Positions 41,665-50,865 of a stretch of 64,000 nt of DNA are shown here, piece by piece (the first letter of the stretch is position 1; each line of letters opens with the position of its first letter). The notes under the pieces were generated by a model. It searched no databases, was not told the DNA's origin, and worked only from the letters and a program-made list of their open reading frames with translations. The translations under genes and the position numbers were made by a program. Location: assembly GCF_004358105.1 (NCBI RefSeq), contig NZ_SMYL01000003.1, forward strand, positions 253,371 through 317,370. Direction: 5' to 3'. Origin of the DNA: Sapientia aquatica (lineage in GTDB: Bacteria > Pseudomonadota > Gammaproteobacteria > Burkholderiales > Burkholderiaceae_D).

Positions 41665-42057
41665 CTTCCCCATCTTAACTTGCGCTTTGCCCCATACTCC
41701 CTCCGATTGCCTACTAATTCCGACTTTGCTCCGACGTAAGAACCGCCCATCTAGCTCGACCAAGTGCAGTATGCCTGTCCGACTAATAGCATCAATGATT
41801 TGCCAGCACTTAATGGCAAATAATGCCCCGGTATGTTCAAGAGTAAAATACTGCGCTATTGGTTAAATTTCGCTAACTTTGCATAATTTCCGTGGCGCAC
41901 GAACAGCAATCTCACTAAACTGAGTGGTATTAGTTTGATTGCAAAGAAGTATTGGAGAATCTAGATATTGTTGCAAGCAAGGCAACCACAAGATTTGCCC
42001 CACCTTCAACAGCAATGTGACGGTGGTATCAATATTCGTAAGATTGCCCTTGGCAAA
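41620..42057 (-). pseudogene. Possible decayed coding relic between recG and oxyR
   Basis: On the minus strand one frame is open from 42057 to 41620 (about 146 codons), broken only by a TAA at 41863-41865. The last 15 or so codons run antisense to recG. The upper part reads ...LPCLQQYLDSPILL... and the lower part ...QYFTLEHTGALFAIKCW... and ...ELDGRFLRRSKVG. There is no ATG start or ribosome site at the head of either part. I do not recognise a family. It may be a decayed gene or chance; this is a weak call. Confidence 0.2.
41794..41824. repeat. Inverted repeat downstream of recG
   Basis: ATTTGCCA and TGGCAAAT form a perfect 8-bp stem with a 9-base loop (with a short A/T extension), about 135 bases after recG. 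There is no T-run on either side, so its role is unclear. Confidence 0.4.
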
Positions 42058-42188
42058 TCAACGCCCGAGCTGAAATAAAACCAAAGATTGCAAGGCACAA
42101 ACTGAAGTCGCCCTAATTAACAATAAGAATAATTGAATAACTCAAGCACGACTGCGCCACAATTCTACGGCCAACATATGAAACGTTT

Positions 42189-43130
42189 ATGACACTCACC
42201 GAACTTAAATACATCGTCGCCGTCGCCCGTCACCGTCATTTTGGTCATGCTGCGGAAGCGTGCTTCGTGGCGCAGCCAACTTTATCGGTCGCGATCAAAA
42301 AATTAGAGGACGAATTAGGCGTGATCCTGTTTGAACGCGGTGGCTCAGAGATCACCACCACGCCCATCGGAGCGCAAATCGTGGCGCAAGCCGAACATGT
42401 GCTGGAACAGACCGCCGCGATTAAAGAAATCGCCAAGCAAAATAATGATCCGCTGGCGGGGATTTTCCGACTCGGCGTGATCTACACCATCGGCCCGTAT
42501 TTGCTGCCGACTTTGGTCAAAGGCATGATCGAACACGCGCCGCAAATGCCCTTGGTTTTGCAAGAAAACTTCACCACTAAATTATTAGAATTATTACGCC
42601 AAGGCGAATTGGATGCCGCCATCGTTGCGCTACCTTTGCCCGAGAGTGGCTTTATGACTTTGCCGGTGTATGACGAGCCGTTTGTGGTTGCCGTTTCCAA
42701 CCAACATCCGTGGGGCAAACGTGAAAGCATTAATTCGAACGAATTAAAGTCAGAAACCATGTTGCTGCTCGGTAACGGTCATTGCTTCCGCGATCAAGTG
42801 CTAGAAGTTTGCCCTGAGATGGCGCGCTTTGCGACTTCCGATGATGGAATCGCTCGCACCTTTGAAGGTTCATCGTTGGAGACTATTCGGCACATGGTGG
42901 CTTCCGGAATCGGCATTACCGTTCTGCCGAAAGCCTCCGCACCCAACGCCGTAAGTTCCGATGGCATGTTGCGCCATGTGCCGTTTGAAGCACCGATTCC
43001 CATGCGCCAAGTCGCACTGGTTTGGCGTAAAAGTTTTACCCGCCAAGCAGCCATCAACAAGCTCCAACAAGTCATCCTGCAATGCGATGTGCCGGGTGTG
43101 ACGATGTTGCCAGACGCTGTCATTTCCTGA
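42189..43130 (+). CDS. oxyR: OxyR, hydrogen-peroxide-sensing LysR regulator
   Basis: A LysR regulator of 313 residues with an N-terminal HTH (AVARHRHFGHAAEACFVAQPTLSVAIKKLEDELG, read in two halves). By direct count the two redox cysteines fall at positions 199 (GNGHCFRD) and 208 (EVCPE), the same as E. coli OxyR, so peroxide should form a disulfide that switches it on. It follows recG at a distance of 524 bases. This pairing is common in Burkholderiales. Confidence 0.96.
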   Translation: MTLTELKYIVAVARHRHFGHAAEACFVAQPTLSVAIKKLEDELGVILFERGGSEITTTPIGAQIVAQAEHVLEQTAAIKEIAKQNNDPLAGIFRLGVIYTIGPYLLPTLVKGMIEHAPQMPLVLQENFTTKLLELLRQGELDAAIVALPLPESGFMTLPVYDEPFVVAVSNQHPWGKRESINSNELKSETMLLLGNGHCFRDQVLEVCPEMARFATSDDGIARTFEGSSLETIRHMVASGIGITVLPKASAPNAVSSDGMLRHVPFEAPIPMRQVALVWRKSFTRQAAINKLQQVILQCDVPGVTMLPDAVIS

Positions 43131-43190
43131 TCTGTCCGAACTAAATCCAGGCGCTTTTTTCCAACCCCTCATTTTTTACAGAGGATGTAT

Positions 43191-43511
43191 ATGGTGTGGT
43201 TTGTCTTATTGATGGCTGGCCTAATGGAAATTGGCTGGGCCATTGGTCTTAAATATTCGCACAACTTCACCCGTCCAGTTCCCTCAATTCTGACCGTTGT
43301 GGCGATGGCAATCAGTATTTGGCTCTTGTCGTACGCCATGAAAACTCTGCCAATCGGCACGGCCTACGCGGTATGGACCGGGATTGGCGCGGTTGGCACC
43401 GTCATTCTGGGCATCGTCTTATTTAACGAACCGGCCACGCCCGCCCGCCTGATTTGCGTGGGACTCATCATCGCTGGGATCGCTGGGTTAAAGATTCTCT
43501 CGCCTACCTAA
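43191..43511 (+). CDS. sugE: SMR-family exporter, SugE/Gdx-like
   Basis: A four-helix small multidrug resistance protein of 106 residues, with the essential Glu in [31 protein letters not shown] is the SugE/Gdx-type helix pattern; several such proteins export guanidinium. The ATG at 43191 has GAGG at the right distance; an earlier in-frame ATG directly abuts it. I see no guanidine riboswitch in the short upstream gap. Confidence 0.9.
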   Translation: MVWFVLLMAGLMEIGWAIGLKYSHNFTRPVPSILTVVAMAISIWLLSYAMKTLPIGTAYAVWTGIGAVGTVILGIVLFNEPATPARLICVGLIIAGIAGLKILSPT

Positions 43512-43695
43512 ACTCGCTCGACGGTCCGTCGCCTGCTAGACCGCGCCGCTATTTTTTGTATTTTGTCCACACTCAACAACTTGAAGCATAAATAGTTGAG
43601 AAAAGTCATGTAAAAAATAATGATTTATGGCAATAATACGTGCTGGATTTTCAAGTTTTTCCATCCAACATATAAAAATAGGGGGCCCATCCAAT

Positions 43696-44580
43696 ATGCA
43701 GAATCAGAATTCAAAACAACATCATTTGGCGAGCGACACAACGCAGGTAATGGAACGACGCGATTTTTTGCGATATACCATCGCCGCAGGGCTAGCGATT
43801 TCGGTATTTCCGGCTGCTGCTAAGACAGTCATCCACACGGACACCGATGGTTTAAAAGACGGTGAATTCACCTTGGACATCGCTGGTCAGCCAGTGCCAG
43901 TCTATATGGCGCAGCCCAAAGATAAGGGAAATCTGCCAGTTGTGATCGTGATCTCTGACGTATTCGGACTAACAGAACACATCGAAGACATCGCTCGCCG
44001 TTTTGCCAAACAAGGTTATTTGGCTGTGGCGCCCGACTTATTTTCGCGCCAAGGCGATCCGGCTAACTACGACAGTGTCGCGCAGATTATGAAAGAAGTC
44101 GCCTCGAAAGTATCCGATGCGCAAGTATTTGGCGATTTGGATGCATGCGCGGCCTGGGCCAAACGCAATGGCGGTGATGCGAACAAAATCGCCGTGGCTG
44201 GTTTCGGTTGGGGCGGGCGTCACGCGTGGTTGTATGCCGCACACAATGCCGAGATCAAAACAGGCTTGGCTTGGTATGGACGCTTAGTGACCGATTCGAC
44301 GTCAGCCGCAATCAATCCACAAAATCCAATCAATATCGCGCCAACCTTGGTCGCGCCGATTCTGGGATTTTACGCGGGCAAAGATAGCGCCATCCCAGCA
44401 ACTACCGTTACTCAAATGAAAGATGCTTTGGCACTGGGATCGAGCCATTCAGAAATCGTGATGTATCCCAAATCCGGCAGCGGTTTTTATGCTGATTATC
44501 GCCTCACGTACGCACCTGACGACGCCAAAGATAGCTGGAAGCGCGCCATCGATTGGCTGCATAGTCACGGTCTGGAATAA
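43696..44580 (+). CDS. DLH-fold protein with Tat-like signal and altered triad
   Basis: This matches the dienelactone hydrolase family. A twin-Arg signal (MERRDFLRYTIAAGLAISVF) near the N-terminus suggests Tat export. The nucleophile elbow, usually GFCWGGR, reads GFGWGGR here, so the catalytic Cys is replaced by Gly. The His of the usual APHGF is missing too: this segment reads KSGSGFYADYR. The Asp in AGKDSAIP remains. It is therefore probably not a normal hydrolase, or uses other residues. Start options are ATG 43696 (with GGGGG upstream), an earlier ATG at 43627, and ATG 43750 just before the RR. I chose 43696 as a compromise. Confidence 0.8.
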   Translation: MQNQNSKQHHLASDTTQVMERRDFLRYTIAAGLAISVFPAAAKTVIHTDTDGLKDGEFTLDIAGQPVPVYMAQPKDKGNLPVVIVISDVFGLTEHIEDIARRFAKQGYLAVAPDLFSRQGDPANYDSVAQIMKEVASKVSDAQVFGDLDACAAWAKRNGGDANKIAVAGFGWGGRHAWLYAAHNAEIKTGLAWYGRLVTDSTSAAINPQNPINIAPTLVAPILGFYAGKDSAIPATTVTQMKDALALGSSHSEIVMYPKSGSGFYADYRLTYAPDDAKDSWKRAIDWLHSHGLE

Positions 44581-44590
44581 CACCTTGATC

Positions 44591-44618
44591 GCCACTGTTA
44601 ATTCGCGTTAGCAGTGGC
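44591..44618 (+). terminator. Stem-loop after the DLH-fold gene
   Basis: GCCACTG and CAGTGGC, with further inner pairing TAA/TTA, form a stem 11 bases after the stop. The tail is only moderately T-rich (ACTCTGTTTT). Confidence 0.5.
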
Positions 44619-44627
44619 ACTCTGTTT

Positions 44628-44633
44628 TATAAT
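44628..44633 (+). promoter_or_regulatory. Consensus -10 box of the ZIP gene
   Basis: A perfect TATAAT lies 39 bases before the proposed ATT start at 44673. There is no good -35 box. Transcription would begin near 44640. Confidence 0.45.
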
Positions 44634-44672
44634 GAGTCGCTTGCACCGTAACTCTTCCTGCCGAGGCTCAAA

Positions 44673-45452
44673 ATTCACTCCACTTTAATTTCCATTCTGT
44701 TCACCACAGCGATTGCCGGTGTCATCAGCATTACGGCGGCTGCTATTTTTTCGTTCTCGATGCTGTCCAAAATGGTGGAACGCATGGTCAGCCTGTCGGT
44801 CGGGATTATGTTGTCCACCTGTTTCTTGCATGCGCTGCCCGAAGCGTTTGAATCCAAAGCCGATACCCACGCTTTATTCGCGTTATTGCTTGGAAGCCTA
44901 TTGGGATTTTTTCTGCTGGAGAAATTTGCGATTCTGCGCCATTCACATCATCACGAAGACGACGGACATCATCACGCACACGGGCATGACGCGCATCAGG
45001 CGGGCAAATCGGGTTGGATGATTTTGGTCGGTGATGGCATGCACAACTTTACCGATGGCATTTTGATTGCGGCCGCTTTTTTGGCCAATCCGCAGCTCGG
45101 CATCGTGACTGGCTTGGCGATTATTGCGCACGAAATTCCACAGGAAATCGGTGATTTCATCGTTTTATTAAATGCTGGATTTACCCGCCGCCGCGCGTAT
45201 ATGTATAACTTATTGTCGAGCTTGATGGCAGTCGTTGGCGGTGTGCTGGGCTACTACACGCTGGAGAGCGCCAGCAATTTGATTCCCTACGTGCTGGTGA
45301 TTGCTTCATCCGGATTCATCTATATTGCCGTTAGTGATTTGATGCCGCAAATGCAGCGTCGCGCCACATTAAAAGAAACCATTCCGCAAATTATTTTGAT
45401 TGGCTTGGGTGTGTTGATTGTGGTGTATCTGACCGGTCAACACACGCATTGA
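44673..45452 (+). CDS. ZIP-family metal transporter, probable ATT start
   Basis: The ZIP signatures HNFTDGILIAAAF and AHEIPQEIGDFIVLL are present, with a His-rich cytoplasmic loop (HSHHHEDDGHHHAHGHDAH). It probably moves zinc or a related divalent metal into the cell. The first ATG in frame (44760) would remove the first membrane helix. Upstream the frame stays open to a stop at 44649 and encodes that helix (STLISILFTTAIAGVISITA), but has no ATG, GTG or TTG. ATT at 44673 has GAGG six bases before it and is the best start. CTG at 44658 and a sequence error are alternatives. The length with ATT is 259 residues. Confidence 0.82.
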   Translation: MHSTLISILFTTAIAGVISITAAAIFSFSMLSKMVERMVSLSVGIMLSTCFLHALPEAFESKADTHALFALLLGSLLGFFLLEKFAILRHSHHHEDDGHHHAHGHDAHQAGKSGWMILVGDGMHNFTDGILIAAAFLANPQLGIVTGLAIIAHEIPQEIGDFIVLLNAGFTRRRAYMYNLLSSLMAVVGGVLGYYTLESASNLIPYVLVIASSGFIYIAVSDLMPQMQRRATLKETIPQIILIGLGVLIVVYLTGQHTH

Positions 45453-45487
45453 GCGCTTAATCGCTTGGTCACTCGATCAATCATCGA

Positions 45488-46114
45488 TCAAACGTAATAC
45501 GCCACCGAGGTCATCACCTTTGCCATGCCCGTCATGATTTTTTTGACTGGTTCGGGCAATTCCGTTGCGCCCAATTGCTGTGCCGCCGCGCCATGCGCGA
45601 TTTCATCGTCGCGCATTTGCACGACAATCGCGCGCGATTTGGTGTCTTGCAAGGGCAACTCGGCCAAATGACTAGTCAAATGGGCTTCGACTTGGCGCTC
45701 GGTTTCCACTACAAAACCTAGACTTGGTTTGTCGCCGACTTTAGCCGCGATCATGCCGCAAGCAAAGGCTCCGGCATACCAAAGCGGATTTAACAGACTA
45801 ATGTGCGAGCCAAGCTCACCCAATCGATGCGCGGTCCATGCTAAGTGGTCTTCTTCTTCGCGCCCTGCTTCAACAAATTGCTGTTGCACTGCCGGATCCT
45901 TAGAAAACAATCCCTGCGATTGATACAGCGCTTGCGCGCAGACTTCACCAACGTGATTCACCCGCATCAAGCCAGCGCTATGCTGACGCTCTTTATCCGT
46001 TAACGTGGCTTCCACGATTTTGGCCGAAGGATTAGCTCGGCTTTGTGCGGCAACACCCGCGACAACACGTAAAGTTTTATCGAATGCGGTGATGAAGGCG
46101 TCTAATTTATTCAC
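45488..46114 (-). CDS. coq7: Coq7, demethoxyubiquinone hydroxylase
   Basis: This di-iron enzyme adds the C6 hydroxyl in ubiquinone synthesis. It has the Coq7 pattern [42 protein letters not shown] and DDEIAHG, which give the two E-x-x-H iron motifs. It is 208 residues long. Confidence 0.95.
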   Translation of the reverse strand: MNKLDAFITAFDKTLRVVAGVAAQSRANPSAKIVEATLTDKERQHSAGLMRVNHVGEVCAQALYQSQGLFSKDPAVQQQFVEAGREEEDHLAWTAHRLGELGSHISLLNPLWYAGAFACGMIAAKVGDKPSLGFVVETERQVEAHLTSHLAELPLQDTKSRAIVVQMRDDEIAHGAAAQQLGATELPEPVKKIMTGMAKVMTSVAYYV

Positions 46115-46359
46115 GAAATAGTCCTAGGCGTTTAACAATGCGCAAAAGCGCGGAAAACAGATACTTTGGTGAGGCCACATTGTCGCGTATTTTAGTGAGT
46201 TTTACTTTGCTCTGCGACAGGAATTTGGGTACACGCAACCACGGCAGCGCGACAGTTTTGGGGACATACCGCAATCGAAGAATTAAACTTTGTCGGAATA
46301 ACAACCCAATACCAACTCCCTCAGCGTTAAGTTATGTCTGATGGCATATCTGTTACCTC

Positions 46360-46406
46360 AACATTAAAAACATTTAATGTTTGCAATAAGCACGGGCTCC
46401 TATAAT
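46360..46406 (+). promoter_or_regulatory. Operator-promoter of the RND efflux operon
   Basis: AACATTAAA and TTTAATGTT are perfect 9-bp inverted arms (46360-46368 and 46373-46381) with a 4-base centre. The right arm overlaps a weak -35 (TGTTTG, 46378-46383), placed 17 bases before a perfect TATAAT (46401-46406). This suits activation by a regulator such as the one at the end of the operon. The transcript would start near 46413. Confidence 0.55.
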
Positions 46407-46481
46407 TCGGCCATCACAAATATGCCCTGTGGAAACTTTTGGGGCATCGAATTCCCCAAAAAACTTCACTTTGAGGCACCC

Positions 46482-49400
46482 ATGCTTTGGATTGTCCGTG
46501 TTGCACTGAAACGTCCGTACACCTTTATTGTCTTGGCATTACTCATTTTGATTTTTGGTCCGCTGGCGGCGTTGCGCTCGCCGACCGATATTTTCCCTGA
46601 CATCAAAATCCCCGTCATCAGCGTAGTCTGGACATACACCGGTTTACCACCGGAGGATATGTCGGGTCGAGTACTGTATTACTACGAGCGCCAGCTCAGT
46701 TCGACCGTTAATGATATCGAACATATCGAATCGCAATCACTTGCAGGATACGGCATTGTTAAAATTTTCTTTCAGCCCAACGTCGATATCCGCACGGCCA
46801 CGGCGCAAGTGACATCAATTTCCCAGACCGTGTTAAAACAAATGCCGCCGGGGATTACGCCGCCGCTGATCTTGAATTACAACGCGTCCACTGTGCCGAT
46901 TCTGCAATTGGCGCTATCCAGCATAGAAGAAACTGAACAAAAACTATTCGACTTCGGCCAAAACTTTATCCGACCGCAATTAGCGACTGTCCCCGGAACG
47001 GCGGTTCCGTCACCGTACGGCGGCAAGGTTAGACAAATTCAAATCGATCTCAATCAACAGGCGATGCAGGCCAAAAACTTAACTGCCGAAGACATTGAAA
47101 ATGCCATCACTGCGCAGAATCAAATCATTCCAGTCGGTACGCAAAAAATTGGCAAATTTGAATACAGCGTCAAGCTCAATAACAGCCCTGATGCGTTCGA
47201 AAAATTAAGTGAACTGCCGATTAAGTACGTGGACGGCACGTTAATTTATCTGCGCGACGTAGCAAGCGTGCGCGATGGCAACCCTCCCCAGACGAATATT
47301 GTGAGGGTTAATGGCAGCCGCGCAGTTTTGATGACTATTTTAAAAAGCGGTGCTGCGTCCACACTCGACATTGTCAACAACGTTAAAAATTTGCTGCCGA
47401 AAATTACTGAAACACTGCCTAAATCGATTCATCTCGATGCCATCGGCGATCAATCTATCTTCGTTAAAGCAGCAGTTGGTGGCGTAGCACGCGAAGCAGT
47501 CATTGCGGCCTTATTAACCAGCTTAATGATCCTGTTATTTTTAGGGAGCTGGCGTTCAACTTTGATTATCACCGCCTCAATTCCGCTAGCAATTTTGTCG
47601 TCCATCATTGGCTTATACGCAGTGGGCGAAACGCTTAATATTATGACCTTGGGTGGTCTAGCGTTAGCGGTCGGCATTCTGGTCGATGATGCGACGGTGA
47701 CGATTGAAAATATTAATTGGCACTTAGAACAGGGCAAAGATGTGCACACGGCGATCATGGACGGAGCGCACCAAATCGTCGGGCCCGCATTTGTTTCATT
47801 ACTGTGCATTTGTATTGTGTTTATCCCGATGTTCTTCTTAAACGGGGTCGCGCATTATTTGTTTGTGCCAATGGCCGAAGCCGTTATTTTTGCCATGATT
47901 GCTTCGTTCGTTTTATCCCGAACCTTGGTGCCGACGATGTCACTATATATCTTGCGCGTTCACAGTATTGGCGGTCATCCTTCGGGAGAGTTACTACAAA
48001 ATGCGCAACCAAATCATCAAACCCCTTCGCATTCAAGCAACCCCTTAGTACGTTTTCAGCAAGGATTCGAGCAGCGATTTATTAAAGTCCGCAATACCTA
48101 TTATTCATTCTTGGTATTAGCAATGGAAAACAAAAAGTTATTCATTCCTGGCTTTTTAGCTATCGTTGCGATCTCGTTTGCTTTAGTACCGTGGCTGGGT
48201 CGTGACTTCTTCCCTGATGTGGATTCTGGTCAAATTAAATTGCATGTGCGCGCACAGATAGGCACACGAATTGAAGAAACGGCCAAACTATTTGATCAAG
48301 TCGAGCAACACATTCGCACCAAAATCCCAAGTAATGAACTAGGCACAATAGTCGATAATATGGGTTTGACCGTGAGTGGTATTAATCAGGTGTATAACAA
48401 TACTGGAACGATCGGCCCGCAAGACGGTGATATTCTTATCGCGCTCAATGAAGATCATCATCCGACGGCAGAATACGTGGCCGAGCTACGCAAATCGTTG
48501 GCGCAACAATTTCCTGGGACGACTTTCTCATTTTTACCGGCAGACATCATCAGCCAGATTCTCAACTTTGGCGCGCCCGCTCCTATTGACGTGCAGGTGA
48601 TGGGACCAAACGGTGCGGAGAATATGCTGTATGCACAAAAACTGGAACGTGAGATAAAGGCAATCTCTGGTATTGCCGACGTGCGCATCCAGCAGGCGAA
48701 TAATTATCCGCAATTAAAGGTTGATGTAGATCGCAGTCGCGCTAAACAAGCAGGCATTACCGAGCGCGATGTGACAAATAGTTTGGTGGTCAGTATGGCG
48801 GGGAGTGGTCAGGTTGCGCCGGCTTTTTGGCTCAATAAACGCAACGGCGTTTCTTATCCTATCGTCGCCCAAACGCCTGAATACAACATTCAATCCTTAT
48901 CGGATTTAAAAAATATTCCTATCGTAGGCGATAACGTCAAAGGCTTGCAGGTGCTAGGCGGGTTGGCCGATATTACACGGTCGGCTACGCCAGCAGTGGT
49001 GTCGCATTATGCAGTGCAACCAGTGATCGATATTTTTGCTACGCCACAGCATCGCGATTTGGGCAGTGTGGCAACGGATATCACCAAGATACTGAAGCAA
49101 AACGAATCCAGCCGTCCTAAGGGTTCCACCATCACCTTACGTGGACAGGTACAAACAATGAACACGGCGTTTAGCGGATTATTGTTTGGATTGTTGGCCG
49201 CGATTGTGCTGATCTATTTGCTAATCGTCGTCAACTTCCAATCGTGGAGCGATCCATTCGTCATTATTAGCGCACTCCCGGCCGCGTTGGCAGGCATTGT
49301 TTGGATGCTCTTTAGCACGCATACGACGTTATCAGTACCAGCCTTAACTGGCGCCATTATGTGTATGGGCGTCGCCACGGCCAATAGTATTTTAGTGATC

Positions 49401-49700
49401 AGCTTCGCCCGCGAGCGCTTGCAGCATTTGGGCGATCCGATAAAGGCTGCACTGGAAGCTGGGTTTACCCGTTTTAGACCAGTGCTAATGACCGCGTTAG
49501 CGATGATTATTGGTATGGCACCAATGGCGCTGGGTCTAGGTGAGGGTGGCGAACAAAATGCACCGTTGGGGCGCGCTGTAATCGGCGGACTCATGGCTGC
49601 CACCATTGCCACGTTATTGTTTGTACCTATCCTGTTTAGCATAATTCATCGAAATTACACACCTACTTCACCGCTTGGAGATACTCGTGAGCACGCATGA
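46482..49700 (+). CDS. RND efflux pump inner-membrane protein (HAE1-type)
   Basis: This 1,072-residue pump has 12 membrane helices and two large periplasmic loops. The proton-relay Asp pair is in VGILVDDATV. Residues of about 520-545 form an unusual hydrophilic central stretch (HPSGELLQNAQPNHQTPSHSSN). ATG 46482 with GAGG upstream is preferred; the ATG at 46377 lies upstream of the predicted -10 box. It is first in an operon RND-fusion protein-outer membrane factor-response regulator-kinase. Confidence 0.93.
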   Translation: MLWIVRVALKRPYTFIVLALLILIFGPLAALRSPTDIFPDIKIPVISVVWTYTGLPPEDMSGRVLYYYERQLSSTVNDIEHIESQSLAGYGIVKIFFQPNVDIRTATAQVTSISQTVLKQMPPGITPPLILNYNASTVPILQLALSSIEETEQKLFDFGQNFIRPQLATVPGTAVPSPYGGKVRQIQIDLNQQAMQAKNLTAEDIENAITAQNQIIPVGTQKIGKFEYSVKLNNSPDAFEKLSELPIKYVDGTLIYLRDVASVRDGNPPQTNIVRVNGSRAVLMTILKSGAASTLDIVNNVKNLLPKITETLPKSIHLDAIGDQSIFVKAAVGGVAREAVIAALLTSLMILLFLGSWRSTLIITASIPLAILSSIIGLYAVGETLNIMTLGGLALAVGILVDDATVTIENINWHLEQGKDVHTAIMDGAHQIVGPAFVSLLCICIVFIPMFFLNGVAHYLFVPMAEAVIFAMIASFVLSRTLVPTMSLYILRVHSIGGHPSGELLQNAQPNHQTPSHSSNPLVRFQQGFEQRFIKVRNTYYSFLVLAMENKKLFIPGFLAIVAISFALVPWLGRDFFPDVDSGQIKLHVRAQIGTRIEETAKLFDQVEQHIRTKIPSNELGTIVDNMGLTVSGINQVYNNTGTIGPQDGDILIALNEDHHPTAEYVAELRKSLAQQFPGTTFSFLPADIISQILNFGAPAPIDVQVMGPNGAENMLYAQKLEREIKAISGIADVRIQQANNYPQLKVDVDRSRAKQAGITERDVTNSLVVSMAGSGQVAPAFWLNKRNGVSYPIVAQTPEYNIQSLSDLKNIPIVGDNVKGLQVLGGLADITRSATPAVVSHYAVQPVIDIFATPQHRDLGSVATDITKILKQNESSRPKGSTITLRGQVQTMNTAFSGLLFGLLAAIVLIYLLIVVNFQSWSDPFVIISALPAALAGIVWMLFSTHTTLSVPALTGAIMCMGVATANSILVISFARERLQHLGDPIKAALEAGFTRFRPVLMTALAMIIGMAPMALGLGEGGEQNAPLGRAVIGGLMAATIATLLFVPILFSIIHRNYTPTSPLGDTREHA

Positions 49701-50865
49701 TAACGACGCAATTTTGCACAAACCATTGCCACCAAATCTAAAAATGAAAGCGTTGGTGGTACTCATTGTCGGCATTTGCGTGGTCGTTTGGGGCATTGGT
49801 TCGCGCTCCAAAGAACAAGCGGGATTAGCGCAATCAGCGCAAGATCAGGCCAACCCGATTGTAAAAGTCATTCAACCCAGCCAATCCAAAGCAGCGCCTG
49901 AATTAGTCTTACCCGGCACATTGCAGGCTTACTACTCTGCGACAGTGTACGCACGGGTTAACGGCTACTTAAAAAGTTGGTCGGCCGATATTGGAGCACC
50001 GGTCAAAGCGGGCCAAGTGCTGGCCGTGATCGAAACACCCGAATTGGACCAACAACTAAAACAATCTGAAGCCAACCTCGAATCCGCCCTAGCCAACCAG
50101 CGACTCACCGAAATTACCAGCAATCGTTGGAAAAATTTGCTAGCCAGTGACTCGGTGTCTAAACAAGAAGCCGATGAAAAAAATGGTGATAATGAAGCCA
50201 AAAAAGCGCTAGTCGTCGCCGCTCAAGCGGACGTCAACCGCTTGCGTGCACTCGCATCATTTAAGCAAATTACAGCTCCATTTGACGGCATCATTACCTC
50301 GCGCAAAACCGATATCGGGGCATTGATTAACGCTGGCCACGATGCAGGGCATGAGTTGTTTACCGTGGCCGACAACCGCAAATTGCGCTTGTACGTTAAT
50401 GTTCCCCAGAGCTATGCACATAAACTTAATGTCGGCATGAAAGCCGATTTAGACGTTCCGAGCTTTCCGGGTAAAACATTCGAGGCGACTTTACGTGCCA
50501 ATTCCGGCGCGGTCAATGAAAGTTCAGGGTCGGTATTAGTGGAGCTGGAAGTCGATAACAAGCTCGGGCAGCTCATGCCGGGTGGATATGGCAATGTGAA
50601 ATTCAAATTGCCCGTGGATGCTAGCCTGATACAAATTCCCGCCAGTGCATTGGTATTTCGAAAAGAAGGTCTATCGATTGCAACGCTCACGACGGACAAT
50701 CATGTTGCGCTCCGGCCCATCCAAATCAGCCACGATCAAGGTTCCGTGGTTGAGATCGCAAACGGCATTAGTCCGACTGACCGCATTATTGACAATCCGC
50801 CGGATTCAATCGAAAACGGTGACTTGGTGCGAATCAGCGGACCGACCGGAGGAAAGAGACAATGA
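49687..50865 (+). CDS. Efflux pump periplasmic adaptor (membrane fusion protein)
   Basis: The adaptor links the RND pump to the outer-membrane channel. A membrane anchor helix (MKALVVLIVGICVVVWGIG) is followed by the hairpin and lipoyl-like parts (TVYARVNGYLKSW, ITAPFDGIITSRKTDIGAL) and a beta-barrel (MPGGYGNVKF). The GTG at 49687 has GGAG upstream. It overlaps the end of the pump gene by 14 bases. Confidence 0.92.
   Translation: MSTHDNDAILHKPLPPNLKMKALVVLIVGICVVVWGIGSRSKEQAGLAQSAQDQANPIVKVIQPSQSKAAPELVLPGTLQAYYSATVYARVNGYLKSWSADIGAPVKAGQVLAVIETPELDQQLKQSEANLESALANQRLTEITSNRWKNLLASDSVSKQEADEKNGDNEAKKALVVAAQADVNRLRALASFKQITAPFDGIITSRKTDIGALINAGHDAGHELFTVADNRKLRLYVNVPQSYAHKLNVGMKADLDVPSFPGKTFEATLRANSGAVNESSGSVLVELEVDNKLGQLMPGGYGNVKFKLPVDASLIQIPASALVFRKEGLSIATLTTDNHVALRPIQISHDQGSVVEIANGISPTDRIIDNPPDSIENGDLVRISGPTGGKRQ

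Noticed and set aside
44632-44689. Short frame from ATG 44632 as an alternative start of the ZIP gene.
   Set aside because: It is in another frame and stops quickly, so it does not join the ZIP gene without a frameshift.
46377-46481. N-terminal extension of the RND pump from ATG 46377.
   Set aside because: The predicted -10 box at 46401-46406 is inside it; ATG 46482 has a good ribosome site and the family start.
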